Below, in pieces: positions 11,482 through 22,619 of a stretch of 64,000 nt of DNA (position 1 is the stretch's first letter; every line of letters begins with the position of its first letter). A model generated the notes under the pieces. It searched no databases. It was not told where the DNA came from and was given only the letters and a program-made list of their open reading frames with translations. This DNA is from Alentia gelatinosa (Eukaryota; Annelida; Polychaeta; Phyllodocida; Polynoidae), in NCBI GenBank assembly GCA_950022655.1, contig OX465583.1, positions 67,445,652 through 67,509,651 on the forward strand. The letters are read 5' to 3'. The translations under genes and the position numbers were made by a program.

Positions 11482-12322
11482 CTGAAATAAATCAAGTAAA
11501 ATCGTGGGTTAATATCACTAATTTTCCTCTTTATCAACGGACAGCTTGCGTCTAGATAGTCATTGAGGACTTTGATGAAAGCTCGAGCGAAATATGTACC
11601 TCCTTTTTTTTCCTCTTTTTTTTTATTCGTTTATTTAGACTGTACCCTCATAGGCTCTAGGCCTGTCTTCCTTTGGGCCAGTTACCCATCTACACACAGC
11701 TTGCTAGCTGGAACACTTAATAGTAACATGGATCATTGTTAGTAGACTGTAATGTTACAAAAGATTGGTCCAGGGCTAGTCTCTTGACCATGGGGCTTAC
11801 GGCCCAATGTATAGCAATGAGTTGGCTGATATGATTTGATAATTACATAAGTCAGAAGTATAATTAACGTTTTGCACTAATTACAAGTGCGATTTCTAGG
11901 TGTTAAAGTGTGCATGTATTCATATCCTCACGAAGGCGTTCTCCAATCTTGTAAGCTATTTCTGTAATAAGGTGTTTATTTCCCGCGCTCATATACGTCA
12001 TCTAGAAGGGTTAGAATGCTCACACAGGCTTTCAGCTTACTGCAGAGAATCTAACCCTTCACTATCCATGCACTAATTATAAAGGCCTGGTTTAAATGGA
12101 AAGATGTCCAGTATCACAGTCTAACCATACCCCTGCCCGACTACTGACTTGGTTTCTAAAAATAGTTCAAAACTGATGGGACACACCTAAATACATTGTA
12201 TTCAAAGTGTCACATATGAGTGGGCACACTTGGGCTGTCGTAATCAGATATATTCCCTACACAGAGCCAGCAAACCTGTTTGACCAGTTATTAACCCTTG
12301 TGCTTTTAGTGACCAGAGGCTG

Positions 12323-12815
12323 ATTCAAGACTGTTGTAAGACTGATACAAGACTTGTAAGACTGTTGTGAGACTGTTGTGAGACTGATGCAAGTCTGTTG
12401 CAAAATTGTTGCAAGACTATTGTAAGACTGTTGTAAGGCCAATACAAGACAGTTGCAAGACTGTTGCAAGACTGTTGTATGACTGTTGCAAGACTGTTGT
12501 TAGACTGTTACAAGACTTGCTAGGCTGCTATAAGACTTGTAAGACTGTTATATGATTGTTGTAAGACTGTTGTAAGACTGTTGTAAGGCTGATACCAGAC
12601 TGTTGCAAGACAGTTGCAAGACTGTTGCAAGACTGTTGTAAGACTAATACAAGGCTGTCGTAAGACTGGTACTCATAACAATCTTACAACAGTCTTGCAA
12701 CAGTCTTACAACAGTCTTTAATCAGCCATACAATAGTCATGTGTCAGCTTTACAACAGTCTTACAACAATCTCGCAGCAGTCTTACAAGTCTGGCAACAG
12801 TGTTAAAACAGTCTT
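12323..12815. repeat. Inverted pair of tandem arrays (AAGACTGTTGT)n / (ACAACAGTCTT)n
   Basis: From 12323 to about 12670 the 11-12 bp unit AAGACTGTTGT/C repeats with interruptions by TGATACAAGAC. From about 12676 to 12815 the complement ACAACAGTCTT repeats. The two arms face each other with only a few bases between them, so the locus can form a very long imperfect hairpin. Confidence 0.9.
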
Positions 12816-13209
12816 GTAAAAAATAAATGTTTAGGGTAAAGATATACAACACAAGGTGATCTCTACCCCAGAAAAATTGGAATTATCATGTGAGAGTTTA
12901 TTTAGAAGTACCGCGCTCATCCATTGTAAATGGAAATATCATTAGCTCCTAGTTATGTGTTTGTGTTCATTGAGGTAGGAAATCAAAGATTTCGAGGTCT
13001 TTAGGGCGCGAACCGCGGGTGACAGACTGTTCCAGAGTGTTGCTGTTTGGTATCTGACACTTCTGGTAAATAGATCACAGTTAGGTTTCTCAACTATTAT
13101 TCACTTGCACAGTCTCCCAAGAATAGTTATCTAAAGTTATCCATATCTATTTTTGTAATTCCTTCCACTGAATTCCGGTTTACTATTTGAACGGGAAGGG
13201 TTTCCCTTT

Positions 13210-14078
13210 AAGGCCAGTTCACACTGTGCGACTGGAGGGGCATGCGAGCTGGTACCTCCAGTCTCAGACTAAAGGTACTAGAGGCCGTTGAATAAACTAC
13301 GAACGACAAAAAAGTATCTTAGAATTGTCTTTGGGACCATAGTGTTGTATAAAATAATGTGTTGTAAGCAGAAGATGTTTTGACAATAAGAATAACCTAA
13401 AGATGTTGTATACAAATATGTTGATTTAGAAAATATCTTGTTTTGGCATACAACACTGGATGGAAAGAAAATTGTCCACGATGTTGTTTATCGTTGGAGT
13501 TATCGTATCGCCCAACACCGGCACCATAAACGAACGCACTTTATTCAACAGCCCGATATTCCTTGCGACTGGGCGTACCGCACATACCTCCAGTCGCAAG
13601 GAAATGCAGTTCACACTGTGCGCTGCTTTCCTTGCATTTCGTACTCTTGCGACTGGCGGTACCGGCTCGCAAGCCCCCCCCCCCCCCCCCTTCTCAAAGT
13701 TTCTTCGGGGGGGGGGGGGTAATGCTTTATTCCACAATCTGCTACAATAACATTTCTTCCATGTGGAGCCCAATTGAGGCTCTCCATATAAAGATACTCG
13801 TGCGTGGGTATAATATTAAGAACACATGATAATGATTGATAATGATTGGATGTGTGAGAAACCAGAATAATCCTTAACAGGAATACAAACCAAATGACAA
13901 TGTTCATAATCTACTGTTAGAGTTCACACTATCGCGTTATATAATCCTTAGATTCTTTCAATTCATTCCACAGGGCTACACCTCTATACTTGGGTGACTT
14001 CTTACACGACTCACACCGAAATCTTTACTCCTTAAAGCGTATCTTATCATCTCTTCGTGCAGAGTGTGAACTGGCCTT
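13210..14078. mobile_element. Non-autonomous TIR element, 869 bp
   Basis: AAGGCCAGTTCACACT at 13210-13225 is exactly inverted at 14063-14078 (AGTGTGAACTGGCCTT). The interior has GTGCGACTGG/GGTAC motifs and a C17 run (13674-13690) opposite a G13 run (13707-13719). No credible protein. No clear target duplication was seen. Confidence 0.78.
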
Positions 14079-14098
14079 GAACTACCCCCACCCAAGCA

Positions 14099-14340
14099 CC
14101 CCTCTCATAAGATCTCACACTCTCTAAGGGGTATTCTGTACAAGGTTCTCACCGCGCTCTATTAGAGCAGAATTCTTAAAAAATTAGGCTTGGAGCCTTG
14201 AGAATCCACTGGCACACAGTATTCCCGCTAGGTGGCAGGCCAGTGGATTCTCACGGCTCTAAGCCTAGTTCGTTAAGAAGTCTTCTCCATAGAGCGTAGT
14301 GAGGATACAGAATACCGCGTGTGAGATCTTACGAGAGGGG
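14099..14340. mobile_element. Foldback MITE, 242 bp
   Basis: CCCCTCTCATAAGATCTCAC at the left end pairs with GTGAGATCTTACGAGAGGGG at 14321-14340. Inner arms also pair (GGTATTCTGTA with TACAGAATACC, TAGAGC, TTAAGAA, CCACTGG). Almost the whole element is one hairpin. Confidence 0.85.
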
Positions 14341-14839
14341 TGCCCCAACGCCTTGCGACTGGAGCTTGCGTTTTTAGGTACAACAATCCGTCCCACCTCA
14401 GACTAGCTTTACCAAATATCAATCGTATTTGATATTTACTAGCGACTTCGTCGCGTCGCCTAGTCTGTTCAAGGGACGTTCCCTGCTAGACAGCACTCAG
14501 TGGTGCCCCCTACTACTAATACCTGGAACTATCATTTAGTTCCCGACCATCATTTCATGTGACACCGATTTTACCGACTACCAGCGCAATTTTTCTCGTG
14601 GCTTGATAACTACAGTTTTAAATTATAATTTCGGTATGGATAGAAACAAATCCTAAGGATAAAAATAGATCTGTGTAGAGAAACACAAAAAAGAGAGGCA
14701 GGATTCAGTTAAGTACTACACGAGAATCTCACTCTCGTGGCCCTTCAATCTCCAACCCTAGGTCTGGTTCACTTTGTCTCTGTGTACGGCAGCAACTCCA
14801 AGCGGATATCACAAAATTCTACCGTTTTAGATATAGTAG

Positions 14840-15010
14840 GTAAAAAATGCTTGCGACTGGGCATACCCGAAGTACATCCAGTCTGAGGCTGAGCGTACCC
14901 GTTACGTCCAGTCTCAGACTAGCGGGAAACTTGCAGTTCACACTGTGCATTTTGCCGCGTTGTGCGCCTGACGGTACACCTAGTCTCAGACTGGGCGTTC
15001 CCACTTACCA
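14840..15010. repeat. GTCTGAGACTGGGCGTACC repeat cluster
   Basis: Alternating direct and inverted copies of the motif also seen at 7380-7500 and near 13250, together with 'gcagttcacactgtgc'. Probably part of a TIR-element family. ORFs across it are not coding. Confidence 0.55.
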
Positions 15011-15114
15011 AAAGACGCATAGTGTTAACTGGTTATAACTGCCAAAGTTGCTCCGTGTTCACTGAGGCATTCGTTTTGCGCTTCTGAATGAGACACACGA
15101 GCCAAGTTTGTGTG

Positions 15115-15146
<32 letters not shown>

Positions 15147-15952
15147 TATGGTCTATTATAGTACATTACTTCATTGATAAGTTAGGTCAATCCGAATTCC
15201 GAATAAAGGTCATTGCCGTATACTCAGTTGGACCTGTTTTCTTCAGATTTACATTTTCTTCAGATTTACATTTGTGTCTCTGATCACCCATATCTCTCTA
15301 CCCATAAACTAGGAGCAAATAGGATGTTCATCATTGATGAATTGTGTGTTATTATAAATGAATAACGATTAAAAGGTTTGGGTTAGATTCAGTCTATGGA
15401 TAGTTTTCTGTAACACACTTGCACCCAGTCAACTTGCCATTTCTGCAACTGCCTATCTAGGATCCGAACACATCAAGCACCAGTGGGTCTTGAGGTATTT
15501 TGGTGTTCAGTGATTGGTCTTGGTCAGCTGGGCACGCCTCTAATAGACTGACACTGGCTACCTGCTCTGTTCTCACTATTACAGTGAACAGCATGCAGAT
15601 AGTGAAGTGATAGTATGTATGCAGTACCCTGAAAGTCTATATGGACACCTCTAAACTCTAGATGATGTATATAGCGCAAGAAGCACGCTCTAATAAAAAC
15701 TGCTGAAAAAAATATGTCTGGGACTTATCTACAACCAGGCCAGTTCAGGGAGGTGTTTCATGGTAGTGACGATCGTTGATACTAACCAATTCCGTTACAT
15801 AGTTGAATTATCATACCTGTGCACGTATGGCACAGCTATATTCAAATTAGTGATCGATTCAACCCGACAGGTCTATGCAACACCTTGTCTCTGAAACACC
15901 TCCCAGCATTGAATCATCTGAGTTTGTATGCTACAATGTCTCAGTGAGAGAG

Positions 15953-16337
15953 ATTATCGTAAAACTGGATGAGTTTTAATCTTGTGGGAGTGGTCCATGG
16001 TGGTGGGAGACAGACGTAAGAACAGATACGTCTCGTTCACCTTCATTGAGTTTTAATCTTGGCCACCGTATGCCACGACTGGAGTTTGGCATAGTGACTT
16101 CATGAGGCGAAGCCAAGTGAAGTACGGGGCCCAAACTCCAGGAGTGGAATGCGGTAGCCATGATTAAAACGAATCACGTTTTGAATTTATCCTACCCCAT
16201 CTCCTCGATTTTGGAATATTACGTGATAACAATTCTGTATGCCACTAGTGGCATATAAAACTCTGTATGCCGGTCAGCGTGGCATACAGAAACTCAATGT
16301 TAAGCCTATGGGATTTTATATTAGGGGTAGGATAATA
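15953..16337 (+). mobile_element. MITE family 'TTATCGTAAAAC...GGGGTAGGATAA', full copy
   Basis: Starts ATTATCGTAAAACTGGATGA and ends TTAGGGGTAGGATAAT, with internal foldbacks (GAGTTTTAATCTTG; TATGCCACTAGTGGCATA). A full copy in the opposite orientation lies at 33229-33536, which fixes both ends. Fragments occur at 7985, 28078 and 40915. No ORF. Confidence 0.82.
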
Positions 16338-16529
16338 TACCAGCTCCCTCAAAGCTGTCCTGCAGATCTTCCTTATTGTAAAGGCTACAGATATTCTGCC
16401 CTATCAATGTTTTCCCTATATATGTTTTGTTAGTCCATTCATTATATATCACCTTGTCTCTTTTCACAACCAGCAATAGAGCAATGAGGATGTTAATGAG
16501 ATGATGATTATGGTACCAGGGGTCTGCTG

Positions 16530-16905
16530 GGGTGGACAGCAATTACCAATCTGCTGTTCACCCTCTCAGTCGCCTTGCCTCCTCGTGGTGCAAACCGGAT
16601 ATGCTTGCACACAAGCATAACGAAAGCGAGTGGGGAGTTAGCTCAGTGGTATAGAGCACTGGGCTTTGTTGATTTGAGTCCCACTGCAGCCACATTTCTC
16701 CTTCACCCCCAGCAGTGGTAGATTTATTGCTATATCTGCTTCTCATACCATGTCTATGTGGTGTGGGGAGTAAAAAAAATCTCACCTCAGTAAACTGTAG
16801 GGGTGAGATTTCTACCTACATTCATCTCATAGATTTGGTCAAACCCAAAGTAAGTCTAATTGAACAAATTGGACGTTAAACTACCCAAACAAACAAACCA
16901 ATGAT
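16530..16905 (+). mobile_element. tRNA-derived SINE, full-length copy with 5' leader
   Basis: A tRNA-like part starts near 16630: GGGGAGTTAGCTCAGTGGTA (A box) and GATTTGAGTCCCAC (B box). A body module 'ctcacctcagtaaactgtaggggtgagatttctacct' follows and the copy ends in ACCCAAACAAACAAACC. About 75-100 bp of sequence shared with the 41-kb copy precedes the tRNA part. Other copies: 41060-41435, 16955-17200, 36712-36895, 54588-54880. Confidence 0.85.
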
Positions 16906-16954
16906 ACCAGGTTGCTGACAGATCACAATCAGTATATTGGTTGACAAGGACTGT

Positions 16955-17200
16955 GTTTGTTTGTTTGTTGGCTTGGTTTTATTTAACGTCCAGTCAACCA
17001 TTATAGGTCCTTACCAGCCTTTCTCAAGGTTCTTTTACACCACAAGGGTGGTGATCGAATCTATATGTGATGAAGTTAGGTAGAAATCTCACCCTTACAC
17101 ATTTACCGAGGTGAGAGTTTGTTTACCTCCCACACCGCATAGACATGGTATGAGAAGGATTGGCCTTTGATATAGCAGTAAATCTACCACTGTAAGAACT
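16955..17200 (-). mobile_element. tRNA-SINE, 5'-truncated copy
   Basis: On the minus strand it has the body module and the tail (AACGTCCAGTC region, then TTTGTTTGTTTG on plus). The tRNA-like head is missing; the break is in 'gcagtaaatctaccactg'. Confidence 0.8.
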
Positions 17201-17711
17201 GTGTAGCTAAGTACATATATTATGTATCACCCTGATATCACCGTAAAAGGAGCATATACACACCAACCTTCAATGTGTGAGAATATCGTTCATGAAGACT
17301 GTGGACAGACATGAGCCTGGGATCCGTATCCATAAGAAACCTATGTGTTATGTGTAAAACTGGACGGAGGCTAAATAGCTCATCAAGTCAATGAATCAGC
17401 ATGACTGAGGTCGGTCTGTGGCAGAGTGCGACCAAGACAACTCGCTCTAACCATGGACCTAACAATGTCCGTATTTTAATCGTCCCGTTCCGCCACAGTG
17501 AACGGGCGACCTACATCGCCAACAATCATACAGAAATAACTCCTCTGATACACGAGTGAAAAAAACAACCCAATTTTGCGGATAAATTTGTTTATCACAT
17601 AGCTATATTCAGAGGCCGGCTACACGGGAGAGACAGAAAATGTTTTTTGGGAGGCCCAGAAAAGCCAGTCGACCATGTTTTATTACCCCAGCTGCGACGG
17701 ATTCAGGATGT

Positions 17712-17955
17712 AAAGCGAGATTCACATGGTGGGATTCATGTACCTCACAGGGTGTTTGTCTGAGACAAATCCTGTTGAGATTCTGTACCCTGTAAAGTGG
17801 GATTCACTCGGTGGGATTCATGTACCTCACAGGGTGTTTGTCTGAGACAAATCCTGTTGAGATTCTGTACCCTGTAAAGTGGGATTCACTCGGTGGGATT
17901 CATGTACCTCACAGGGTGTTTGTCAATCCTGCTGAGATTCGGTACTGGAACACAA
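17712..17955. repeat. 82-bp tandem repeat, about 3 units
   Basis: GGGATTCATGTACCTCACAG begins at 17731, 17813 and 17895, giving an exact 82-bp period. The third unit is shortened by loss of 'tctgagacaaa'. Non-coding. Confidence 0.92.
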
Positions 17956-18019
17956 TCTCCTCGTCTGAATTATAGGGTCCATTCAGCTCAGTAAAGTTTT
18001 TTCCCTTACAGCGACAATC

Positions 18020-18514
18020 ACCACTAACAGATCATGTTTAACTTTAGATGCCGCCAAAGCTATTTATAAAAGTAGTATAATCCCGTATTTTGAGTACTGT
18101 TCGTTTCTAATTGATAGTATGAAAAAATCAGATGTTGTATTATTGGACAGACTAAATCATAGAGGACTTTGAATTGTTATGATGACCAGAGATAGAAGGA
18201 AATCTATTAAATACATGATGTATCTCTGCAATATTAATAACCTCGAAACCAGGCGAAAAGTGCAACTAGCCACCTTGATGTATAAATATAAGGAAAAACT
18301 TGAATGGTTAGATAGGAAAGAAAGACGAACAAGGAGTGGAGATAAACTGATCTTTAATATTGATGCCACTCGGAGCTCAATAGTGTATAAAAGTCCGTAT
18401 CAACGTGGAGCAAGGCCCTGGAATGACCTTTTGGAGGAACTCCAATTTTGTGTGAACGCTGAAATATTTAAGAAAAATTACAAAGTCTATGTATCGAATT
18501 TGTTAATGCCCTAG
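18020..18514 (+). pseudogene. LINE ORF2 C-terminal fragment
   Basis: A plus-strand frame beginning near 18040 (AAKAIYKSSIIPYFEYCSFL, then DSMKKSDVVLLDRLNHRG) runs into an in-frame stop and continues from 18179 with DRRKSIKYMMYLCNINNLET. It ends in 'SPYQRGARPWNDL...NAEIFKKNYKVY'. This is the typical region downstream of reverse transcriptase in non-LTR elements. A 3' tail with 'caataaactttacaacaacaaaaaaacaa' follows at 18670. The 5' part is missing, as is usual for LINE copies. Confidence 0.8.
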
Positions 18515-18759
18515 GTTGTCTTATCTATACTGCTGTATGTGATCTCCAGACTCATCATTATCTCATCCTTTCTCACTGTACAGAAGGTGATATATATTGC
18601 TTCGCAATTTTATTAATTGTCTCCTTACTATTGTATCAGAATAACTCGACAATGTTGCTTGAGAGATACAATAAACTTTACAACAACAAAAAAACAAGGA
18701 ACAGAATCTTATGAGATTTTGACTTTAAACAGGTTTAAAAAGTTAGAGACACTCGTGTT

Positions 18760-20365
18760 AAAATTTCATCACTTAATTCCTACGTGAAGTGAATTTCCGC
18801 ATTCGGTACGACATGCCCATAGATGTCTTAGGTCTAAGACGGTTTGGGAGACAAATTTGCCCACGTGACCTTACATGTGTCGTGACTATAGCACACCTCA
18901 GACCACCCTAAGTCTCTTAGAGCGGCGATAATACAGGTGTTGCCGTTCAGCGCCGCCTAACGGCCCACTGTCTAGATACGCGGCCGCTCGGACAAACACC
19001 ACGAGTCTGGCGGTATTCATATAGAGATATACAGTATACGTTGCTAGGTGAATGTTTGGCTTCAGCCGTGGCGTAACCACGCAGATAACGTACAACACCA
19101 GTCTGTGGAAAAAGGCCTATTACCCGACCCCCTAAATTATCGCGACTATAGTACACTGACAGCAAAAACAGGTCGCCCGTAACGATGGTCGTCACTAAAA
19201 AACAGGGCCCTGGGCCCTGTTTTTCAGTCGACATGATCTCTACAGTCTAACTGACTGAGGTTCACACTGCCTCGCTCGATCTACCTATGGGAAACTTTTG
19301 TGGAGTGGCGCAGTGTATCGCCGCTGTTGACACTGGAACTCTGGGCCCTGTTGTTTAGTCACAACATTTTTAACTTACGACACGTATTTGCTGTCAGTGT
19401 GTTATAGAGCTACGATCTTAGAAGGGCTATGACACTTTGTGGGAATACGAGACTTAGGGAGGTAAAAGGTGTGCTATAGTCACGACAGTCTGTGGCCAAT
19501 GAAGTGGAAAATGTTGCCAAATGTGTCGTAGGTCTAAGACCACTCCGGACATGTCATACCGAATGCGCAACTTCAGTTCCCGTCATAGCAATCGTATGCT
19601 CTGGTACAGTTATGGCCATTGCACCCTCCCACCTCCCGATAGTGAATGTCGAGGTCACTGAATAAATTAGGGTCACGTGAGGGTAGGGCTACACTGGCCA
19701 CCAGAGCAGACGATTGCTATGACGAAGTTCAAACGCCGATATCTTCGGAACGGTACGGCCGCTTGTCTTCATATTCATTGCTTAATTCGTATGGGAAGCA
19801 CAGGAAATCCACAGTGATGTTTTATAGAACCTAAGAGAGTTCTATACTTGTCTTAACTTTGATCATTTGATTCAACCTACGACACTGTCTATAGCACACC
19901 CGCCAACTTGTGTCGTCAAAACTGCCGTAGAATCTTAGTCCGATCTCAGGTGATTGTAGACTTGCAATATTGTGACTAAAAAACAGGGCCTAGGTACACT
20001 GGCCACCAGAGCAGACGTTTGCTATGACGAGATTCAAACGCCAATACCTTTGGATCGGACTGGCCGATCTTCTTCATATTTGGTAGGATTATAGTTTATA
20101 TGTATACCTTACTCGTGTCTAAATTTCATCGCTTAATTTTACAGGAAGTGAAGTTGCGCATTCGGTACAACATGTCCATAGATGTCTTAGGTCTTTTGAA
20201 CCATGTGACCCTAAGATTGTCATGACTATAGCACACCTCAGACCACCCTTAGTGTCTTAGACCTAAGATCTTAGGCATATCCTCTAAGATATCACGTCTA
20301 TAGGACACTGATGCCTCAAAGATGTCTTCCATAAAACTTGTCGTGACTGAAAAACAGGGCCCTGG
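18760..20365. repeat. Nested foldback cluster with GGGCCCTGTTTTTYAGTC ends
   Basis: Segments 18770-18920 and 20110-20280 are direct copies (CGCATTCGGTAC, ATAGATGTCTTAGGTCT, GACTATAGCACACCTCAGAC), and 19480-19600 is an inverted copy. The end motif appears outward or inward at about 19192, 19212, 19343, 19980 and 20345. At 19198-19224 two ends abut as a perfect palindrome with 13-bp arms. 'ACACTGGCCACCAGAGCAGA' occurs twice (19691, 19997). No coding region. Probably several insertions of one DNA-transposon family into each other. Confidence 0.65.
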
Positions 20366-20476
20366 TAAGTCTTCCCATGTGAATTGAATCTGCCATGTTT
20401 CCCTGAGATTGTAGGACAGCCCTATCTGTGAAATAGTCGGCGACTAGGCCATGCTAGCAAAAACTCTGACTATATA

Positions 20477-20584
20477 TGTAACCGGTGTGGTAGCGACCAA
20501 CCACACCCAACAGACAAGAAGTGTCCTGCCATAGGAAAAACCTGCAACTACTGTAAGGTGGATGGGCACTTTAAATCAGTCTGT
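20477..20584 (+). pseudogene. Gypsy gag double zinc knuckle
   Basis: 36 codons with two CCHC-type fingers: first Cys-X2-Cys-X5-His-X5-Cys, second the classical Cys-X2-Cys-X4-His-X4-Cys (CNYCKVDGHFKSVC). It binds nucleic acid in retroelement nucleocapsids. The frame breaks soon after at 20690. Confidence 0.85.
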
Positions 20585-20729
20585 TTCAAGCTGAAACACA
20601 CAGAGCAGGGCCGTGGTAAAGTGAATGTCGTTGCTGAGGCCCCAGTGCAGTCTGACTCCAGTGACGATGAGTATAGCTACAATGATAGGTGACGCCGTAG
20701 CACACCCATCAACCATATTTGCCCAAAAG

Positions 20730-20990
20730 ACTGTCTTTGTGTGAACTTTGTAAATTAAGGTCTTCCACTCACTTCTGTAAAAATTGACAATATTGCATGC
20801 AAGGTAATGGAATACAGGAAGTGTGGCAAATATTCTTGATGAACAATTGTATGAGATATTAGGTAGGCCCCAGCTCAAACTGGGTAAAACAAGGTTGTGT
20901 GCCTATGGTGGTGGAAAACCACTCAAGGTACTTGGTACTTGTACACTTACAGTAGAAACTAAAATGAAAATCCAGGTACTTCCAGGTGGT
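20730..20990 (+). pseudogene. Gypsy aspartic protease remnant, catalytic motif lost
   Basis: 'VKIDNIACKVMEY' then, after a frame change, 'NILDEQLYEILGRPQLKL' and 'YGGGKPLKVLGTC' follow the usual pattern of a retroviral-type protease. The expected Asp-Thr/Ser-Gly between KVM and NILDE is absent. Confidence 0.65.
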
Positions 20991-21129
20991 ATCAGGTAAC
21001 TATGGTGCCCTGCTTGGGTACAATTCAGCAACAGATCTTGGGCTGGTAACATTAATTCTGAACTCAATATGAGCAGCTGGTGAAAAACTCAAAAGTGACT
21101 TTCCAAACCTCTTCAAGGGCATTGGTAAG

Positions 21130-21738
21130 ATGAGGGGCACACAGGTAAAATTACACATTATCAGTTCAGTAAAACCTATGGCACAGAGACACAGGCATAC
21201 ACCTTTTCACCTTTGTAGCAAGGTTGAGAAGGAATTGGAACATTTATTGAGTGAAGACATAATTGAAAAGGTAGATGGAGAACCCACACCCTGGGTCAGT
21301 CCCATTGTTGTGGTGCAAAAACGCAACAAAGATGAAATCAGAATTTGTGTTCACATGCGTGAGGCAAACAAAGCATTTCTCAGGGAAAGACATCTATTAC
21401 CAACAACTGAGGAACTCATTAGTGACTTAAATGGTGCTTCTGTGTTTAGTAAAATTGACCTGAAGGCTGGCTACCACCCTGAGTCTAGGTATATTACAAC
21501 TTTCAGTACACACAAAGGTCTCTTTAGATACAAAACACTCTTTTTCGGTATCTTGTCAGCCTCTGAGATTTTTAATGAACACATCAGAAATGTCATACAT
21601 GACATTCCACATGCAAAGAATGTTAGTGATGACATTTTAGTTTTTGGCAAAGGCAAAAATGCAGACAAAATACATGGAAAAGCTCTCAGAGAGACATTAG
21701 CTGCTTTAGACAATGCTGGTCTGACTGTAAATAGCTAA
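21130..21738 (+). pseudogene. Gypsy reverse transcriptase
   Basis: 203 codons. Recognisable blocks are 'WVSPIVVVQKRN', 'EIRICVHMREANKA', 'VFSKIDLKAGYH', 'SRYITTFSTHKGLFRYKTL' and the catalytic 'VSDDILVFGK' (Asp-Asp retained). A few residues normally found after AGYH (the QLEL stretch) are deleted. It ends in a premature stop at 21738. Confidence 0.9.
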
Positions 21739-21825
21739 AAAAATTAGCATTACAAAGAAGAAGTAAATGTCTATGGTTTAACAAATTGTTTAACAAATGT
21801 GTCTGAGGTATGAAGCCTCATAGGT

Positions 21826-22370
21826 ATGTTAACATATTGTTTGCGTTTCATCCCTGACTATGCAACTACAAGCAAACCGATTCGTCAACTCCTTCGCAGT
21901 GATAGTGAGTTTGTCTGGACAGATGAGCAAGAAATGGCACTGGAAGTTCTGAAAAACAAATTGTCCAATGAAACTGTGCTTCAGTATTTTGATACAAGTA
22001 AAGATACAGAGCTCATAGTAGATGCAAGCCCTGTTGGTCTAGGTGCTATGCTCTGTCAAGATGACAAAGTAGTTGAGTTTGCGAGCCAATCGTTATCTCC
22101 AACCGAGTCTCGGTACAGCCAGACAGAGCACGAACCTCTGGCTATCATCTGGGCTTGTGAGCATTTTGATGTGTACCTCCATGGTGCCCCAAAATTCATA
22201 GTTTCATCAAACGACAAACCCCTCGAGACAATTTGGAAGAAAGCTAAAGCACCTTCATTACGGATCGAAAGATGAGGGCTACGTCTCCAATCATACAATC
22301 TTGAAATCAAGCATTTGCCTGGATCCCAGAATCCTGCAGACTGGATGTCTCAGCATCCAGTCCCTAGTCG
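21826..22370 (+). pseudogene. Gypsy RNase H
   Basis: 'ELIVDASPVGLGAML', 'YSQTEHEPLAIIWACEHF' and 'YLHGAPKFIVSSNDKPLE' are RNase H motifs. After a stop at 22273 the same frame continues 'GLRLQSYNLEIKHLPGSQNP' and 'ADWMSQHP', the normal end of the domain. The usual ITDHKPL is altered to VSSNDKPL. Confidence 0.88.
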
Positions 22371-22619
22371 GGAAAGTTCTTGTGAAGAACAAATTGCGGA
22401 ACTCTATGTCAATTTTATTGCAGTCATGCACCTCTGCTTTGTTGTCCCTCGGTGATGTTTGCGATGTAGCCTCCAACAATAAGACTTACCGGAAGGCTCT
22501 TGAACTTGCTCGGTCTGGTAAGTGGCATGTTGTCAAATATATATGTGAACCGAACATAGATATTTCCGAACTCAAAGAAATAGGGACAGTTTACAATAAA
22601 TTGACCACACACCCATTGG

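Larger units (their letters stand above)
11482..17999. other. Intergenic, repeat-dense, no gene recognised
   Basis: Holds the inverted tandem array (12.3-12.8 kb), TIR elements at 13210-14078 and 14099-14340, a TA/GTAT microsatellite at 15113-15150, the 15953-16337 MITE, SINE copies at 16.5-17.2 kb and an 82-bp minisatellite. Any upstream non-coding exon of CLN3 would be here, but I cannot place it. Confidence 0.6.

Noticed and set aside
13426..13907. ORFs of 88-115 codons on both strands
   Set aside because: They run through homopolymer C/G runs inside a TIR element and overlap each other in all frames.
16628..16695. tRNA gene
   Set aside because: A and B boxes are present, but the arms do not form a proper cloverleaf and the segment is the head of a multi-copy SINE.
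18700..20400. 5' LTR of the Gypsy element
   Set aside because: I looked for a direct repeat between this region and 23.8-24.6 kb and saw none; the repeats here belong to foldback elements.
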